In this document: piece by piece, positions 1 to 9,812 of the stretch
Numbering within the stretch: the stretch's first letter is position 1
Layout: each line of letters begins with the position of its first letter
NCBI GenBank assembly: GCA_017505745.1
Contig: JAFVOP010000061.1
Span: 1 to 41,863 of the forward strand
Direction: 5' to 3'
Length of the DNA: 41,863 nt
Source of the DNA: Clostridia bacterium
GTDB lineage: Bacteria > Bacillota > Clostridia > Oscillospirales > CAG-272
Position numbers and translations under genes: made by a program
The notes under the pieces: model-generated
The model's database searches: none
Seen by the model: the letters and a program-made list of their open reading frames with translations, nothing else
What the model was told of the DNA's origin: nothing

Positions 1-36
1 CCCGCGCAGGAGATCGTATCCTTCGCGGGCCTTTTT
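1..36 (+). terminator. Rho-independent terminator of a gene upstream of the window
   Basis: CCCGCG at 1-6 pairs with CGCGGG at 24-29, with a further AGGA/TCCT pairing inside, and TTTTT follows at 32-36. This ends whatever gene lies to the left of the window. Confidence 0.7.
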
Positions 37-51
37 AATTTGTGATTTGCC

Positions 52-80
52 TTGACAAAGGGGTGGGTTTGTGCTATAAT
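52..80 (+). promoter_or_regulatory. Consensus sigma-A promoter of the surface lipoprotein gene
   Basis: TTGACA at 52-57 and TATAAT at 75-80 are separated by exactly 17 bp, and TG at 72-73 adds an extended -10. Both hexamers match the vegetative consensus perfectly, so this 6.7-kb gene is predicted to be strongly expressed. The start codon follows at 125. Confidence 0.9.
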
Positions 81-124
81 TTTCCTTACAGTGATGTAAT
101 TTTTAAGGAAGGAAGATCACGATT

Positions 125-3100
125 ATGAAAACACGAAATCTTCGCTTGCTCTCATTTTTTCTTCTTTTGCTACTCTCTTTAGCGCTGTTTGCGGCGTGCG
201 GTGGAGGGAATGCGCCCTCTGATGATGGAACGGAAAGCAACTCCGGAAAAGAGAGTGGAACAGAAACCGACACCGAGGTTGAAACCGAAAGCTATGAACT
301 GCTCTTTTACGTCGACGGTGCATGTGTTCATACCATAACCACCACCGGCTCTGAGAGCCTTTCTCTGCCTGCGGATCCCGAAAAAGTTGGATACAGCTTT
401 CTCGGTTGGTTTATCGACGGCGACTCAGCAAAGCCTTTTTCGGCGGATACGCCGGTGAAAGAACCGATCTCGTCGGATCTCTCGGTAACCGCACTTTTCT
501 CTCCCATCGAATACAATGTTCAGTTCGTTGCAGACGGAGACGTTGTAGAAACCGTTACCTATACGGTTGAGAATCCTTCCATCACAGCTCCAAAGGTTCC
601 TGAAAAACTGCATTACAACGGTGCGTGGAAACCGTATGAGCTTACTTTGGGAGACGTGACGGTAGAGGCCGTGTACATACCGATCGAATACACCGTATCA
701 TTCGTTGCCAACGGTGTGACGGTGAATACCGAGAGTTACACGATAGAGAACACAAAGGTCACCGAGCCGGTTGCTCCCGCGAAGGACCATTACACGGTGG
801 CGTGGAGCACATACGAGTTATTGGGCGGAGACGTAACCGTTGAGGCAATCTACACGCCTGTACCATATACGGTCACCTTCCGTGCCGAGGGGGCGGTTGT
901 GTCTACCGTTACCTACGATATGGATGCGATGGCCGTTGATATCCCCAACGTTCCCAATAAAGACTTTTACTTTGGCGAATGGGAGGACGTCTATCAGGCC
1001 ATTGCCAACGGCGGAAACGTGGAGGTGAATGCCATCTATACGCCTGCGGATTATACAGTGACCTTCTATGCCGACGGAAATTACGTGGACGTTCGTTACT
1101 ACACGGTAGAGAACACGAATATTCCCGCACCCGAGGTGCCTTCCAAAGACCATTATACCGGTGCTTGGGAGAGTTATATCTTGAACGGTGGAAATGTAGA
1201 GGTCCATGCGGTCTATACACCCGTGGAATATACCGTAACCTTCGTAAACGGAACACAAACGGTTGCTACCGTTCCCTATACTGTAGAAAATACTACGATC
1301 ACAGCGCCTGCGGTTCCCGCAAAGGCACATTACAACGGACAGTGGGAAGAATATTTCCTGGCGAGTGGAAACATTACTGTTCATGCGATCTACACGCCGG
1401 TGGTATATACTGTGTCCTTCGTAACCCTCGATTACGGAACGATCAACTATTTCCTGTATACGGTAGAGGACACCTCCTCGGTAATCGAGCCGAGCATTCC
1501 TCAAAAAAGCTACTATACGGCAGCGTGGGAAAGCTATACGCTGACCGGCGGTAACGTGACTGTAAATGCGATCTATACACCGATCCAATATACTGTTTCT
1601 TACTATGCCGACGGCGCTTTGGTTGGAAGTTCCACCTATACGGTGGAAAACACCGAAGTGACTGCGCCTGCGGTTCCCACAAAAGATCATTATACCGGTT
1701 CCTGGGATCGGTTTACTCCCATGTGTCAGGATCAAACGGTTACTGCAAGCTATACACCTGTGGAATACACCGTGACCTTTGTCAACGGTGACACTACCGT
1801 TGGTAGCGATACTTATACGGTGGAAAGCACGGAAATTACCGTTCCTGCCGTCCCCGAAAAAGCACACTATACCGGTGCTTGGGAAGCTTACGAACTCAGT
1901 GGAGGCAATCTGACGGTCAAGCCCGTGTACACGCCCGTATCCTATTCGGTTGTTTTTGTGGTTGACGGGGAAGTGATTGCTACCGAGACCTACACGATTG
2001 AGAATCTGAGCGTTACCGAGCCCGCTATCCCCGCCAAAACCGGTTACCGCGGCGCATGGCAGTCCTATACGGTCACGGGAAGCAATCTGACGGTTCAAGC
2101 CATCTATACACCCATGAAATATACGGTCTCCTTTGATTCCAACGGCGGAAGCGCGGTTGGATCCATGGAGATCCCGCACAATGCAACCGCGGTGGCTCCT
2201 GTCACTCCAACCAAAGCCGGCTACGTCTTTACCGGTTGGCAGTTGAACGGCGAAGCGTATGATTTTACCACCTCGGTCACGGGGGCATTGGAGCTTACCG
2301 CATCCTGGGCGGAAATTTCTACGGTTTTGACCTTTGCGTATGACGAAGCTACCGAAACCTTTTCGGTGACGGGATATACCGGATCGCCAACCTTGCTTGT
2401 GATTCCTGCCACCTATGAGGGTAAACCGGTGGTTGGCATTGCCAATTCCGCGTTTGAGGATTGCGGCACCCTGCAATCGGTGATTCTTGCCGACGGCATC
2501 ACTTCGATCGGTGAAAACGCATTTTACGGATGCTGGTCATTGTCATCGATCAAGATTCCCGATACGGTTACCGCAATTGGGGAATACGCATTTGCACGTT
2601 GTAGATCTCTTCCCAATATCGATCTTCCAAGCGGACTGACGGAGCTTTCTCGGGGATTGTTCTCTAACTGTGAAACACTTGTCGCCGTTGCACTGCCGAG
2701 CGGATTGACCACAATTGGAAATTATGTGTTTTACGAATGTAACTCCTTGCGCAGTATTACGATCCCGAATTCTGTAACCACTCTTGGCACCCACCTGTTT
2801 GAGCGTTGTTATCAATTGTCATCGGTTGTTCTCCCGAGTGGAATTACGAGCATTCCCGAGGCCACCTTCTTTTACTGCACTCTTTTGACTGACCTGGAAC
2901 TGCCGAGCGGCATTACCTCCATCGGTGCCGACGCATTTTTGAATTGTGAGTTCTTGTCTTCCATTGCGATTCCGAGCTCCGTCACTTCCATTGGGGCAGG
3001 CGCGTTCAAAGGTTGCGCAAGGTTGGCTTCGATCGAGCTTCCGAACGGTATTCCCGCAATTTCCGATGAAGCCTTCTTGGGGTGCAGCTCGCTTTCTGCC

Positions 3101-6100
3101 ATCACAATTCCCAATTCGGTTACTTATATCGGGGAAAGCGCATTCTCTTCTTGCTCCGCGTTGAAATCCGTGACAGTACCGAGTCAGGTGACCTCGCTTT
3201 ATTCAGGTGTATTTTCCAGTTGTACTTCGCTGACTTCGGTTTCTCTTCCCGGTGGATTGACCTATATTGGCGCCGGCGCTTTCTCGGGTTGTAAATCGCT
3301 TTTCGAGATCACACTTCCGAGCACGTTGCTGGAGATCAAAGAGTATGCGTTCTCCCATTGTAAAGCATTGACCGAGATTGCGATCCCGAGCGGCGTTGTC
3401 AGCATTGGATCCGATGCGTTTGCATTCTGTACCTCTTTGACTTCGTTTACCTTCCCCAAGAGCATGAGTTCCGTGGGAACCCGCGTAGTCGTTGGCTGTG
3501 ACAAGCTTACCAGCCTTACCGTGGAAAGCGGAAACACAAGCTATCGTGCGATCGGAAACTGTCTGATCGCCATTGAAACGGGAGATCTGGTGCTTGGATG
3601 CCATATCAGCGAGATTCCTGACAACGGCACGGTCAAATCCATTGGAAATTATGCCTTTGACGGTTGCTCGAAGTTGACCTCGGTGGTGATTCCCGAAGGT
3701 GTAACAAGCATTGGATACTATGCATTCCGGGATTGCACGTCTCTGGAAAGCATTACCGTCCCGAGCACGGTGACGAGCTTTGGAACCTCCGCTTTTGAAA
3801 GATGTGACAGTCTGGAGTCGGTTTCGATCACGAATCTCGAGGCATGGTTGTCTGCTTCCTTTAACTACCTAAGCTCGAATCCTTTGTATTATGCCGGCGA
3901 TCTCTACCTCAACGGAGAACTCGTTACTTCCGTAACGGTTCCTGCCGACCTTGCCGCTTCTACGATCGCGCTTGCGGGTTGTACGAGCATTCGTACCGCA
4001 ACCGTGGAAAACGGAGCTACGGCAATTGGAGATTATCTGTTCCACGGATGCACCGGATTGGTTGAGGTTACGCTTCCCGATAGCGTTACGAAGATTGGAA
4101 GCAGTTCCTTCACTTCTTGTAAAAGCCTTGCACAGATCACGCTCAGCACAAATCTGACCTCGATTGGTAGCAATGCGTTCCTGTACTGTTACCGCTTGGC
4201 AGAGGTTCGCAATCTTTCCACAAGCCTTACGGTTGCGAAAAATATTTCCAACGGCTACGTGGGTTATTACAGTCTGGCAATTCTTACCGATACAGAAACA
4301 CCTACCGGTGTGATCCAAACCCAGGACGGCTATCTGTTCTACAAAACGGCAGAGGATGCTTGGTTGCTCGGCTACGTTGGAAATGCGACGGTGCTGGTGC
4401 TTCCTGATGATTGCGCTGGCAGTACATACCAGATCCGAGATTATGCGTTTGATCACGAATTGGGACTGACCGGCATTACCTTCTCGAGCGAAGTTACGAA
4501 GATCGGCAATTATGCATTCTATAACTGTACGGGACTGGAGCGCATCGTGATTCCCAATAGCGTGACCTTTATCGGTACCAGTGCTTTCGAGGGATGCACG
4601 GGCCTCAAGAGTCTGTCTCTCGGTTCCGGCTTGACGGGCTTTGGAAATAATGCATTCAAAAATTGTACCGCAGTGGAAGAATTCCTGTACAATGGACCGA
4701 ACGTTTCTTCGTTTGGGGCAAACAACGGAATTTTTGCCAGCATGGGCGCGAACGGAAAGGGATTGCATCTGACCATCGGCGCAAGCGTTCGCCAGATTCC
4801 CGCATACTTCTTCTGCCCGTTGAGCGGATACGGCTATGGATACTCTCATTCCCCCAACGTGATCACGATCACGTTTGAAGAGGGCAGTGCCTGCAACCGA
4901 ATCGGTACCTATGCATTTTCCTTCTGCTATAATCTGAGAAGTATCACGATCCCGAACTTCACACAGTCGTTCACGATCGACGATCGTGCATTTGAGGGTT
5001 GTGAGAAGCTGTTGACGGTTTACAACTACTGTAGCAATTTGTCGTTGACCATCGGAAGTGATAAGAACGGAAAAATTGCTCTATATGCCACTGAGATTAT
5101 TACAAGTGAGGACGGTACTACCCGCTATTGGCAGACCGATGACGGATTCGTTTTCTACGAAAACAGAGATACCTGTTATCTGATCGATTACTGCGGAGGG
5201 CAGGCAGACCTGGTTCTTCCCGCAAACTGTAACGGAAAGAGTTACGCCATTTATGCAGCGGCATTCTACCGAAACAAGACGATTACCAGCGTGGTCATCC
5301 CCGAAGGTGTTACCGCTATCGGTAAGGAAGCCTTCTACGATTGCTCGTCGCTGATATCCGTAACCTTCCCGAGCAGTTTGACGTTCTGTGGGGATGATGC
5401 ATTTGCCGGCTGCAGTTCCATTGTCGACGTTCATATCTCGGATTTGAAAGCGTGGATCGCAATCGAGCAAACGAGTTATGCATCTTCGCCTCTTTGGGGA
5501 GCAGAGGAGCTTTATCTGAACGGAGAATTGGTTGTTGATCTCGTCATTCCCGACGGTATAACCGAAATCGGCGCGTATGCATTCTACGGCTATCGCGGAC
5601 TCAAGAGTTTAACGGTTCCGAGCAGCGTAAAGCACATTGGAAAAGACGCTTTCGCTTCCACCGGGATTGAAGTTGTTTCATTGCAAACGGGATTGGAAAG
5701 CATTGGAAATCGGGCGTTTGCACATACTCCTTTGAAAGAACTGATCATTCCCGACGGCGTTTTGACACTTGGCAACGATCTGGTTTACTCCAGCGGAAGT
5801 TTGCAAAAAATCATCATTCCGAACTCCGTTACCGATATTGGTGATTTGGGATTGTTCAGTATTAGCTCCAAGCTTTCTTATAATGAATACATGGGTGGAT
5901 ATTATCTTGGAAATGATGAGAATCCCTACCTTGTGTTCCTGGAAGTGTCGGATCTTTCGGCAAGCACCTATACGATTCATGCCGACACCAAGTTCATCGC
6001 TGCAGCCGCGTTTACCGGTTGTAAGAATCTTACGCACATCACGATCCCCGAGGGCGTTGTTTCCATTGGAAGCGAAGCTTTCAGTCAGTGCTCGTCCCTG

Positions 6101-6781
6101 ACGTTCATTATCTTCCCCAAGGGAGTGCAAAGATTCGGTTCCCATTTGTTCCGCGAGTGCACTGCATTGCGCTCGGTGGTCTTCCAAGAGGGAATGAAGG
6201 TTCTAAGCGGCTTTACATTCTATGGATGTCCCGAGCTTGAATCGGTAATCCTCCCGGAGGGCTTGGAAGAAATTGGCGATTCTGCATTCATCGGTTGCTC
6301 GAAGCTGACCTCGATCACGATTCCTTCCAGCGTAAAGAAAATCGGAAAAGCCGCATTTAACGGTTGTTCGTCGCTGACAAAGGTTTATATCCAAGATGCT
6401 TTGGCTTGGGTCTCGATTGAATTTGGCGATGCAGAGGCAAACCCGCTGTATTATGCAAAGAATCTCTACCTTGGCGGAGTGCTGCTGACAGAGGTCGTTT
6501 TAAAGGATGTGGAGACCGTTTCCGGATATGCATTCTGCAACGCTTCGTCTCTTACGAAGATCACAATTTCCGAATCGGTGAAAAAGATCGGAAAAGGCGC
6601 GTTCAGCGGTTGCGCCGGCCTGCAAGAGGCAGTGTTTGCTGTAACGGATGGATGGAAGAGTAAAGCATCGGAGGAAGCAACATATGCGCAGAATGTCAGC
6701 TCCAACACGCTCTCTACGGCTTCCGAAGCTGCAAAGTATCTGAAAAATACCGCTGTAGAAAAAGTTCTGTATCGATCTTGA
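125..6781 (+). CDS. Giant surface lipoprotein with InlB-type B-repeats and BspA-like leucine-rich repeats
   Basis: This 2218-residue protein starts with a lipoprotein signal peptide; the likely lipidated residue is Cys25 in the context LFAAC, followed by a Gly/Ser/Thr/Glu-rich linker. Residues of about 57-727 form 11 tandem B-repeat-like units of about 60 residues, with recurring YTVTF, YTVEN and AIYTP motifs; the last unit is the canonical form (FDSNGG, GYVFTGW). From about 750 to 2170 there are roughly 40 BspA-type leucine-rich repeats with the signature AFxxCxxLxSI and IPxxVTxIGxxAF. No LPXTG or S-layer anchor is visible, so attachment is predicted to be through the lipid. Such proteins are known as adhesins or ligand binders in gut bacteria; the ligand here is unknown. 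The ATG has a GGAAGGA site upstream and stands alone between two terminators. Confidence 0.93.
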   Translation: MKTRNLRLLSFFLLLLLSLALFAACGGGNAPSDDGTESNSGKESGTETDTEVETESYELLFYVDGACVHTITTTGSESLSLPADPEKVGYSFLGWFIDGDSAKPFSADTPVKEPISSDLSVTALFSPIEYNVQFVADGDVVETVTYTVENPSITAPKVPEKLHYNGAWKPYELTLGDVTVEAVYIPIEYTVSFVANGVTVNTESYTIENTKVTEPVAPAKDHYTVAWSTYELLGGDVTVEAIYTPVPYTVTFRAEGAVVSTVTYDMDAMAVDIPNVPNKDFYFGEWEDVYQAIANGGNVEVNAIYTPADYTVTFYADGNYVDVRYYTVENTNIPAPEVPSKDHYTGAWESYILNGGNVEVHAVYTPVEYTVTFVNGTQTVATVPYTVENTTITAPAVPAKAHYNGQWEEYFLASGNITVHAIYTPVVYTVSFVTLDYGTINYFLYTVEDTSSVIEPSIPQKSYYTAAWESYTLTGGNVTVNAIYTPIQYTVSYYADGALVGSSTYTVENTEVTAPAVPTKDHYTGSWDRFTPMCQDQTVTASYTPVEYTVTFVNGDTTVGSDTYTVESTEITVPAVPEKAHYTGAWEAYELSGGNLTVKPVYTPVSYSVVFVVDGEVIATETYTIENLSVTEPAIPAKTGYRGAWQSYTVTGSNLTVQAIYTPMKYTVSFDSNGGSAVGSMEIPHNATAVAPVTPTKAGYVFTGWQLNGEAYDFTTSVTGALELTASWAEISTVLTFAYDEATETFSVTGYTGSPTLLVIPATYEGKPVVGIANSAFEDCGTLQSVILADGITSIGENAFYGCWSLSSIKIPDTVTAIGEYAFARCRSLPNIDLPSGLTELSRGLFSNCETLVAVALPSGLTTIGNYVFYECNSLRSITIPNSVTTLGTHLFERCYQLSSVVLPSGITSIPEATFFYCTLLTDLELPSGITSIGADAFLNCEFLSSIAIPSSVTSIGAGAFKGCARLASIELPNGIPAISDEAFLGCSSLSAITIPNSVTYIGESAFSSCSALKSVTVPSQVTSLYSGVFSSCTSLTSVSLPGGLTYIGAGAFSGCKSLFEITLPSTLLEIKEYAFSHCKALTEIAIPSGVVSIGSDAFAFCTSLTSFTFPKSMSSVGTRVVVGCDKLTSLTVESGNTSYRAIGNCLIAIETGDLVLGCHISEIPDNGTVKSIGNYAFDGCSKLTSVVIPEGVTSIGYYAFRDCTSLESITVPSTVTSFGTSAFERCDSLESVSITNLEAWLSASFNYLSSNPLYYAGDLYLNGELVTSVTVPADLAASTIALAGCTSIRTATVENGATAIGDYLFHGCTGLVEVTLPDSVTKIGSSSFTSCKSLAQITLSTNLTSIGSNAFLYCYRLAEVRNLSTSLTVAKNISNGYVGYYSLAILTDTETPTGVIQTQDGYLFYKTAEDAWLLGYVGNATVLVLPDDCAGSTYQIRDYAFDHELGLTGITFSSEVTKIGNYAFYNCTGLERIVIPNSVTFIGTSAFEGCTGLKSLSLGSGLTGFGNNAFKNCTAVEEFLYNGPNVSSFGANNGIFASMGANGKGLHLTIGASVRQIPAYFFCPLSGYGYGYSHSPNVITITFEEGSACNRIGTYAFSFCYNLRSITIPNFTQSFTIDDRAFEGCEKLLTVYNYCSNLSLTIGSDKNGKIALYATEIITSEDGTTRYWQTDDGFVFYENRDTCYLIDYCGGQADLVLPANCNGKSYAIYAAAFYRNKTITSVVIPEGVTAIGKEAFYDCSSLISVTFPSSLTFCGDDAFAGCSSIVDVHISDLKAWIAIEQTSYASSPLWGAEELYLNGELVVDLVIPDGITEIGAYAFYGYRGLKSLTVPSSVKHIGKDAFASTGIEVVSLQTGLESIGNRAFAHTPLKELIIPDGVLTLGNDLVYSSGSLQKIIIPNSVTDIGDLGLFSISSKLSYNEYMGGYYLGNDENPYLVFLEVSDLSASTYTIHADTKFIAAAAFTGCKNLTHITIPEGVVSIGSEAFSQCSSLTFIIFPKGVQRFGSHLFRECTALRSVVFQEGMKVLSGFTFYGCPELESVILPEGLEEIGDSAFIGCSKLTSITIPSSVKKIGKAAFNGCSSLTKVYIQDALAWVSIEFGDAEANPLYYAKNLYLGGVLLTEVVLKDVETVSGYAFCNASSLTKITISESVKKIGKGAFSGCAGLQEAVFAVTDGWKSKASEEATYAQNVSSNTLSTASEAAKYLKNTAVEKVLYRS
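293..2308 (+). repeat. Eleven tandem ~60-codon B-repeat units inside the surface protein
   Basis: The coding sequence repeats with a period of about 177-186 bp. Each unit starts with a YTVxF strand, carries a central YTVEN segment and a HYTGAWESY-like segment, and ends in AIYTPV. Units 2-9 are closest to each other; the first and last resemble the stand-alone Listeria-Bacteroides repeat more. Nucleotide divergence between units is considerable, so this is an old or codon-diversified array rather than a recent expansion. Confidence 0.85.
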
Positions 6782-6833
6782 CAGAATAGAGAATGCTCTG
6801 TGAAAAAGAGGATTTCTCAAATCCACGGAGCTC

Positions 6834-6881
6834 AAAAAGCACACCGCTCAACAGGAAAACCTGTTGAGCGGTGTGCTTTTA
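6834..6881. terminator. Bidirectional terminator between the surface lipoprotein gene and truB
   Basis: A long stem (about 6838-6855 with 6860-6877, loop AAAA) is flanked by an A-run on the left and TTTT on the right, so it can stop transcription from both sides. It overlaps the truB stop codon at 6879-6881. Confidence 0.9.
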
Positions 6882-7805
6882 TTCAAGAGCAAAGGTTTTT
6901 ACTGCTTTTACGGCTCGCCCGTTTTCATATTCTCGCACCTCACCGAGGGCAAAAAATGCTCCGCCGGCATCGCAGATACGGATACGGGTGCCAACAGGGA
7001 AGTCGGCTTTTATCTTTGTAAGATAGATCTCACAGCCGCTACGGCAAAGCTTTTCGTAAAAGATAGGAAGAGATATCGCGGGAAGAGAACGGAACAGTGC
7101 TTCCGTAGGGATCAGCAGATCGGTGCGGGCTTGCAGATCCATGGCCTCCAATTCTTCTACCGTGTGTGCCATGGCAAGAGAGAATCCACCGGTTTCGGTT
7201 CGCTCCAAACTTGCCATTGCTCCTCCGCAACCAAGGGCTGCGCCAATATCGGCGCATAGTGTGCGAATGTAGGTGCCACCCGAGCAGTGAACGTCTAAAA
7301 CTGCATCGGAGGCGCTTTTTGTGGGCGTAGCCGTGAGGGAAAAAATTTCAATTTCACGCGCCTGTCGCTCTACGGTTTGTCCTTTTCGCGCAAGGTCTAC
7401 CAGCTTTTGCCCATGAACCTTCAGGGCACTGTACATAGGCGGAATTTGTTGGATTTTACCGCGAAATTGCGGCAAAATAGCTTCCAGCTCCGCAAAATTC
7501 GGTAGCCGATCACAAGAGGATAAAATATTCCCCGTGGTGTCCTCGGTATCTGTAGTGATTCCCAATCGCAGGGTCGCACGATAGCGCTTGGAGTCGGTTG
7601 CCAGATATTCGGAGGCTTTGGCAGCTCTGCCGATCAGAATTACCAAGACTCCGGTGGCCATTGGATCCAATGTGCCCGTGTGACCCACGCGGCGCGTTCC
7701 GTAAAGGCGTCGGATTCGATTCACAATATCGTGTGACGTCACACCGGCGTGCTTTGCAACGATCAATACACCGGAGGGCTCTTGTAACGTATTTTCCATT
7801 TTCAT
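6879..7805 (-). CDS. truB: tRNA pseudouridine(55) synthase TruB
   Basis: TruB converts U55 of the T-loop of elongator tRNAs to pseudouridine. The 308-residue protein has the family motif GHTGTLDPMATG with the catalytic Asp at about residue 47, an N-terminal GVLIVAKHAGVTSHD strand, and a C-terminal PUA-like part (about 240-308). I placed the start at the ATG at 7805 rather than further upstream because it overlaps the stop of the nitroreductase gene as ATGA, which implies translational coupling; a second ATG two codons downstream is also possible. It is the last gene of the trmB-nitroreductase-truB unit. Confidence 0.95.
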   Translation of the reverse strand: MKMENTLQEPSGVLIVAKHAGVTSHDIVNRIRRLYGTRRVGHTGTLDPMATGVLVILIGRAAKASEYLATDSKRYRATLRLGITTDTEDTTGNILSSCDRLPNFAELEAILPQFRGKIQQIPPMYSALKVHGQKLVDLARKGQTVERQAREIEIFSLTATPTKSASDAVLDVHCSGGTYIRTLCADIGAALGCGGAMASLERTETGGFSLAMAHTVEELEAMDLQARTDLLIPTEALFRSLPAISLPIFYEKLCRSGCEIYLTKIKADFPVGTRIRICDAGGAFFALGEVREYENGRAVKAVKTFALE

Positions 7806-8377
7806 TCCACGATCAGATCCTTTAATTTGCGTTTTTGTACGTAGTGGATTCCACCGTTTCGGTAATAGGTGACCGAGCCATCCTCGGCAGGATCGGTTAA
7901 AACCACGGTTTCGTCGGGCTTTCCAAGGCCCAATACCAGTTGGGGAAGGAGATACACAGGAAGTCCAAGCAGCTCTTGAGTCTTTGCCGGAGAGAAGGAT
8001 CCGATCATGCACCCGCCAAAGCCGGCTTCGGTTGCGGCAAGCATGATGGATTGTGCGCAGATGCCAACGTCCTTTTGAAATCGTTCGGCAGTTTCAACGA
8101 TCCTCGTATCTGCACAGAGGACCACGTAAGCGGTTGGCTCGTGTCCCACCGGCGGAATTGTTTGATCCTTGATCTTTCCGGCCCAGCGGGTCACCTTGAA
8201 AAGCGCGTTACATTCCTGCGGCTTATAAACCAAGCGGAATTTCAGCGTTTGCAGATTCATGCTGGAGGGAGAGAGACGGGCACAATCCACCCAATCCCAA
8301 AGCTGTTCCCTGGAAATCACTCCCGCGGGATCAAAGCTACGGTAGCTGCGCGAGGCAGATATCAAATCCTTTAACAT
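7802..8377 (-). CDS. Nitroreductase family FMN-dependent oxidoreductase
   Basis: This 191-residue protein belongs to the nitroreductase superfamily: N-terminal SRSYRSF/DPAGVI segment, ARLSPSSMNLQ FMN-binding-like segment, central DVGICAQSIMLAATEAGFGGCMIGSF, then a PQLVLGLGKPDE strand. Such enzymes use FMN and NAD(P)H to reduce quinones, nitro compounds or flavins; the true substrate cannot be read from sequence. It overlaps trmB by 7 nt at its start and truB by 3 nt at its end, with a GGAAGGA site inside the trmB end, so the three are co-translated. Confidence 0.88.
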   Translation of the reverse strand: MLKDLISASRSYRSFDPAGVISREQLWDWVDCARLSPSSMNLQTLKFRLVYKPQECNALFKVTRWAGKIKDQTIPPVGHEPTAYVVLCADTRIVETAERFQKDVGICAQSIMLAATEAGFGGCMIGSFSPAKTQELLGLPVYLLPQLVLGLGKPDETVVLTDPAEDGSVTYYRNGGIHYVQKRKLKDLIVE

Positions 8378-9042
8378 GTTTTTTCATCCTTCCCCGGGAA
8401 GCGAACCCAAGCGGAATAGATCACCTGGCCTTTTTCCGAGAAATTTCGCTCATATTCGGTCATGATATTTTCGTCCGCTTTCTCGGAATGATGCAGATCG
8501 CGTGTCTGCCATTCCACCGTCAGTCCACAAGCTGCAAATTGCTCTAAGCTGAAATCGAACAATCCTTCATTATCGGTTTTCAGTCGCAGCAGTCCACCGG
8601 GGCGCAGCACCGAGCAGTAAAGCTCTAAAAAGCCCCCGTGTGTCAGGCGACGTTTTGCGTATCCTTTTTTGGGCCACGGATCGCTGAAATTAAGATAAAT
8701 GCAATCTACGGAGTGCGGAAGAAACCATTCGGTCAGATTTTTTGCATCCCCGATCAAAAAACGAAGATTATCGGGGCGGGAATCCTTGGCGATCATGGCT
8801 TTTTCCAAAGCCACGCAGGCCACGTCGGGAACGCGTTCCATCGCAATCCAGTTGCAATCGTTGTATTTTGCCGCCATTCCAACGGCAAAATCGCCCTTTC
8901 CGCATCCGATCTCCATATGAATCGGCTTTTGGATAGGGAAGTAGACGTTGGGGCTCACAGCCGGAACGGTGGGCTCGGCAATCAAAATTTCAGCACAGGC
9001 CGCAATTCGCTCGGCACCGTGTTTTTTTCTGCGCATTCTCAT
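8371..9042 (-). CDS. trmB: tRNA (guanine-N7-)-methyltransferase TrmB
   Basis: TrmB uses S-adenosylmethionine to make 7-methylguanosine at position 46 of tRNA. The 223-residue protein has the SAM motif MEIGCGKGDF (about 43-52) and the family block NFSDPWPKKGYAKRRLTH. The chosen ATG at 9042 gives the MRMR-type N terminus usual for Firmicute TrmB and has a GAAAGGA site upstream; the frame stays open further upstream but that part overlaps the promoter at 9079-9107. The stop overlaps the nitroreductase start. Confidence 0.94.
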   Translation of the reverse strand: MRMRRKKHGAERIAACAEILIAEPTVPAVSPNVYFPIQKPIHMEIGCGKGDFAVGMAAKYNDCNWIAMERVPDVACVALEKAMIAKDSRPDNLRFLIGDAKNLTEWFLPHSVDCIYLNFSDPWPKKGYAKRRLTHGGFLELYCSVLRPGGLLRLKTDNEGLFDFSLEQFAACGLTVEWQTRDLHHSEKADENIMTEYERNFSEKGQVIYSAWVRFPGKDEKTC

Positions 9043-9078
9043 ACAGGAAAAGGTCCTTTCTCGGTCAATTTCCTCCTT

Positions 9079-9107
9079 ATTATAGCAGAAAATAAGACAG
9101 AATGCAA
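9079..9107 (-). promoter_or_regulatory. Sigma-A promoter of the trmB-nitroreductase-truB operon
   Basis: Read on the minus strand: TTGCAT at 9107-9102, 17-bp spacer, TATAAT at 9084-9079 with an extended TGC before it. It lies between the sigK stop (9123) and the trmB start (9042), so the three-gene unit can be transcribed independently of sigK. Confidence 0.8.
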
Positions 9108-9122
9108 TGTGTTTCTCGAAAA

Positions 9123-9812
9123 TTATTTTTGAACTTCCATCGCATCCCGTAATTTTTGAATGGCACATTTTTCGATGCGAGAAACGTAAGAGCGCGAAAT
9201 ATTTAGCTTTGTTGCAATTTCCCGTTGGGTCAATGCCTTCCCGAGGCCAATTCCGTAGCGCATCAGAATGATCTGTCGCTCACGAGCGGAAAGGACGGTA
9301 TCCACATAGCGAAGCATTTTTTCGGTTTGCATTTTTTTGTCGATCTCCTCGGTGATATCTTCCTCACTGCATACCACGTCGATATAGGTCAACGGATTTC
9401 CGTCCCGATCGATATCGATGGTTTCATTGATCGATACTTCAGAAACCAGTTTTTTTTGAGAGCGAAAATACATCAGGATCTCGTTTTGAATACATTTTGC
9501 TCCGTAGGTTGCAAAGCGAGCCCCATTTTGGATTCGAAACGTATCGATTGCCTTAACGAGCCCGATCGTTCCGATGGAGACCAGATCCTCTTGGTTTCGG
9601 GCCGTAGAGTAGTATTTACGTACAATATGAGACACCAATCGTAAATTGTGAAGGATAAGCTTTTGCCTTGCTTCCTCATCGCCCTGTTCGGCCTTTAAAA
9701 AGCACTCATTTTCTTCTTCCGGGGGAAGAGGGGGCGGAAAATTTTGCGGTGTTCCAATGCCGAGGATCATATGAAGGATGCGCGTGAGGATTGAAAATAA
9801 CGTGATCAGCAT
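9123..9812 (-). CDS. sigK: Late mother-cell sporulation sigma factor, pro-SigK
   Basis: This 229-residue sigma-70 family protein matches SigK. Residues 1-20 are hydrophobic, like the pro-sequence that SpoIVFB removes in Bacillus. They are followed by PPPLPPEEE, then region 2 (HNLRLVSHIVRKYY, DLVSIGTIGLVKAIDTF, KCIQNEILMYFR) and region 4 with the helix-turn-helix LTQREIATKLNISRSYVSRIEK. The ATG at 9812 follows a perfect AAGGAGG site at 7 nt; a longer frame upstream lacks support. SigK drives late spore-coat and mother-cell genes. The gene is intact, not interrupted by a skin-type element. SigE is the close alternative; the short pro-sequence favours SigK. Confidence 0.9.
   Translation of the reverse strand: MLITLFSILTRILHMILGIGTPQNFPPPLPPEEENECFLKAEQGDEEARQKLILHNLRLVSHIVRKYYSTARNQEDLVSIGTIGLVKAIDTFRIQNGARFATYGAKCIQNEILMYFRSQKKLVSEVSINETIDIDRDGNPLTYIDVVCSEEDITEEIDKKMQTEKMLRYVDTVLSARERQIILMRYGIGLGKALTQREIATKLNISRSYVSRIEKCAIQKLRDAMEVQK

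Noticed and set aside
818..2476. A 552-codon open frame on the minus strand inside the surface protein gene, and other long antisense frames there
   Set aside because: It mirrors the repetitive, codon-biased plus-strand repeats, has no start signals and shows no domain; the plus-strand protein is unmistakable.
9036..9077. A nine-codon TTG leader peptide before trmB overlapping its start as ATGA
   Set aside because: The AAGGAGG is only 3 nt from the TTG, too close for efficient initiation, and nothing else supports it.
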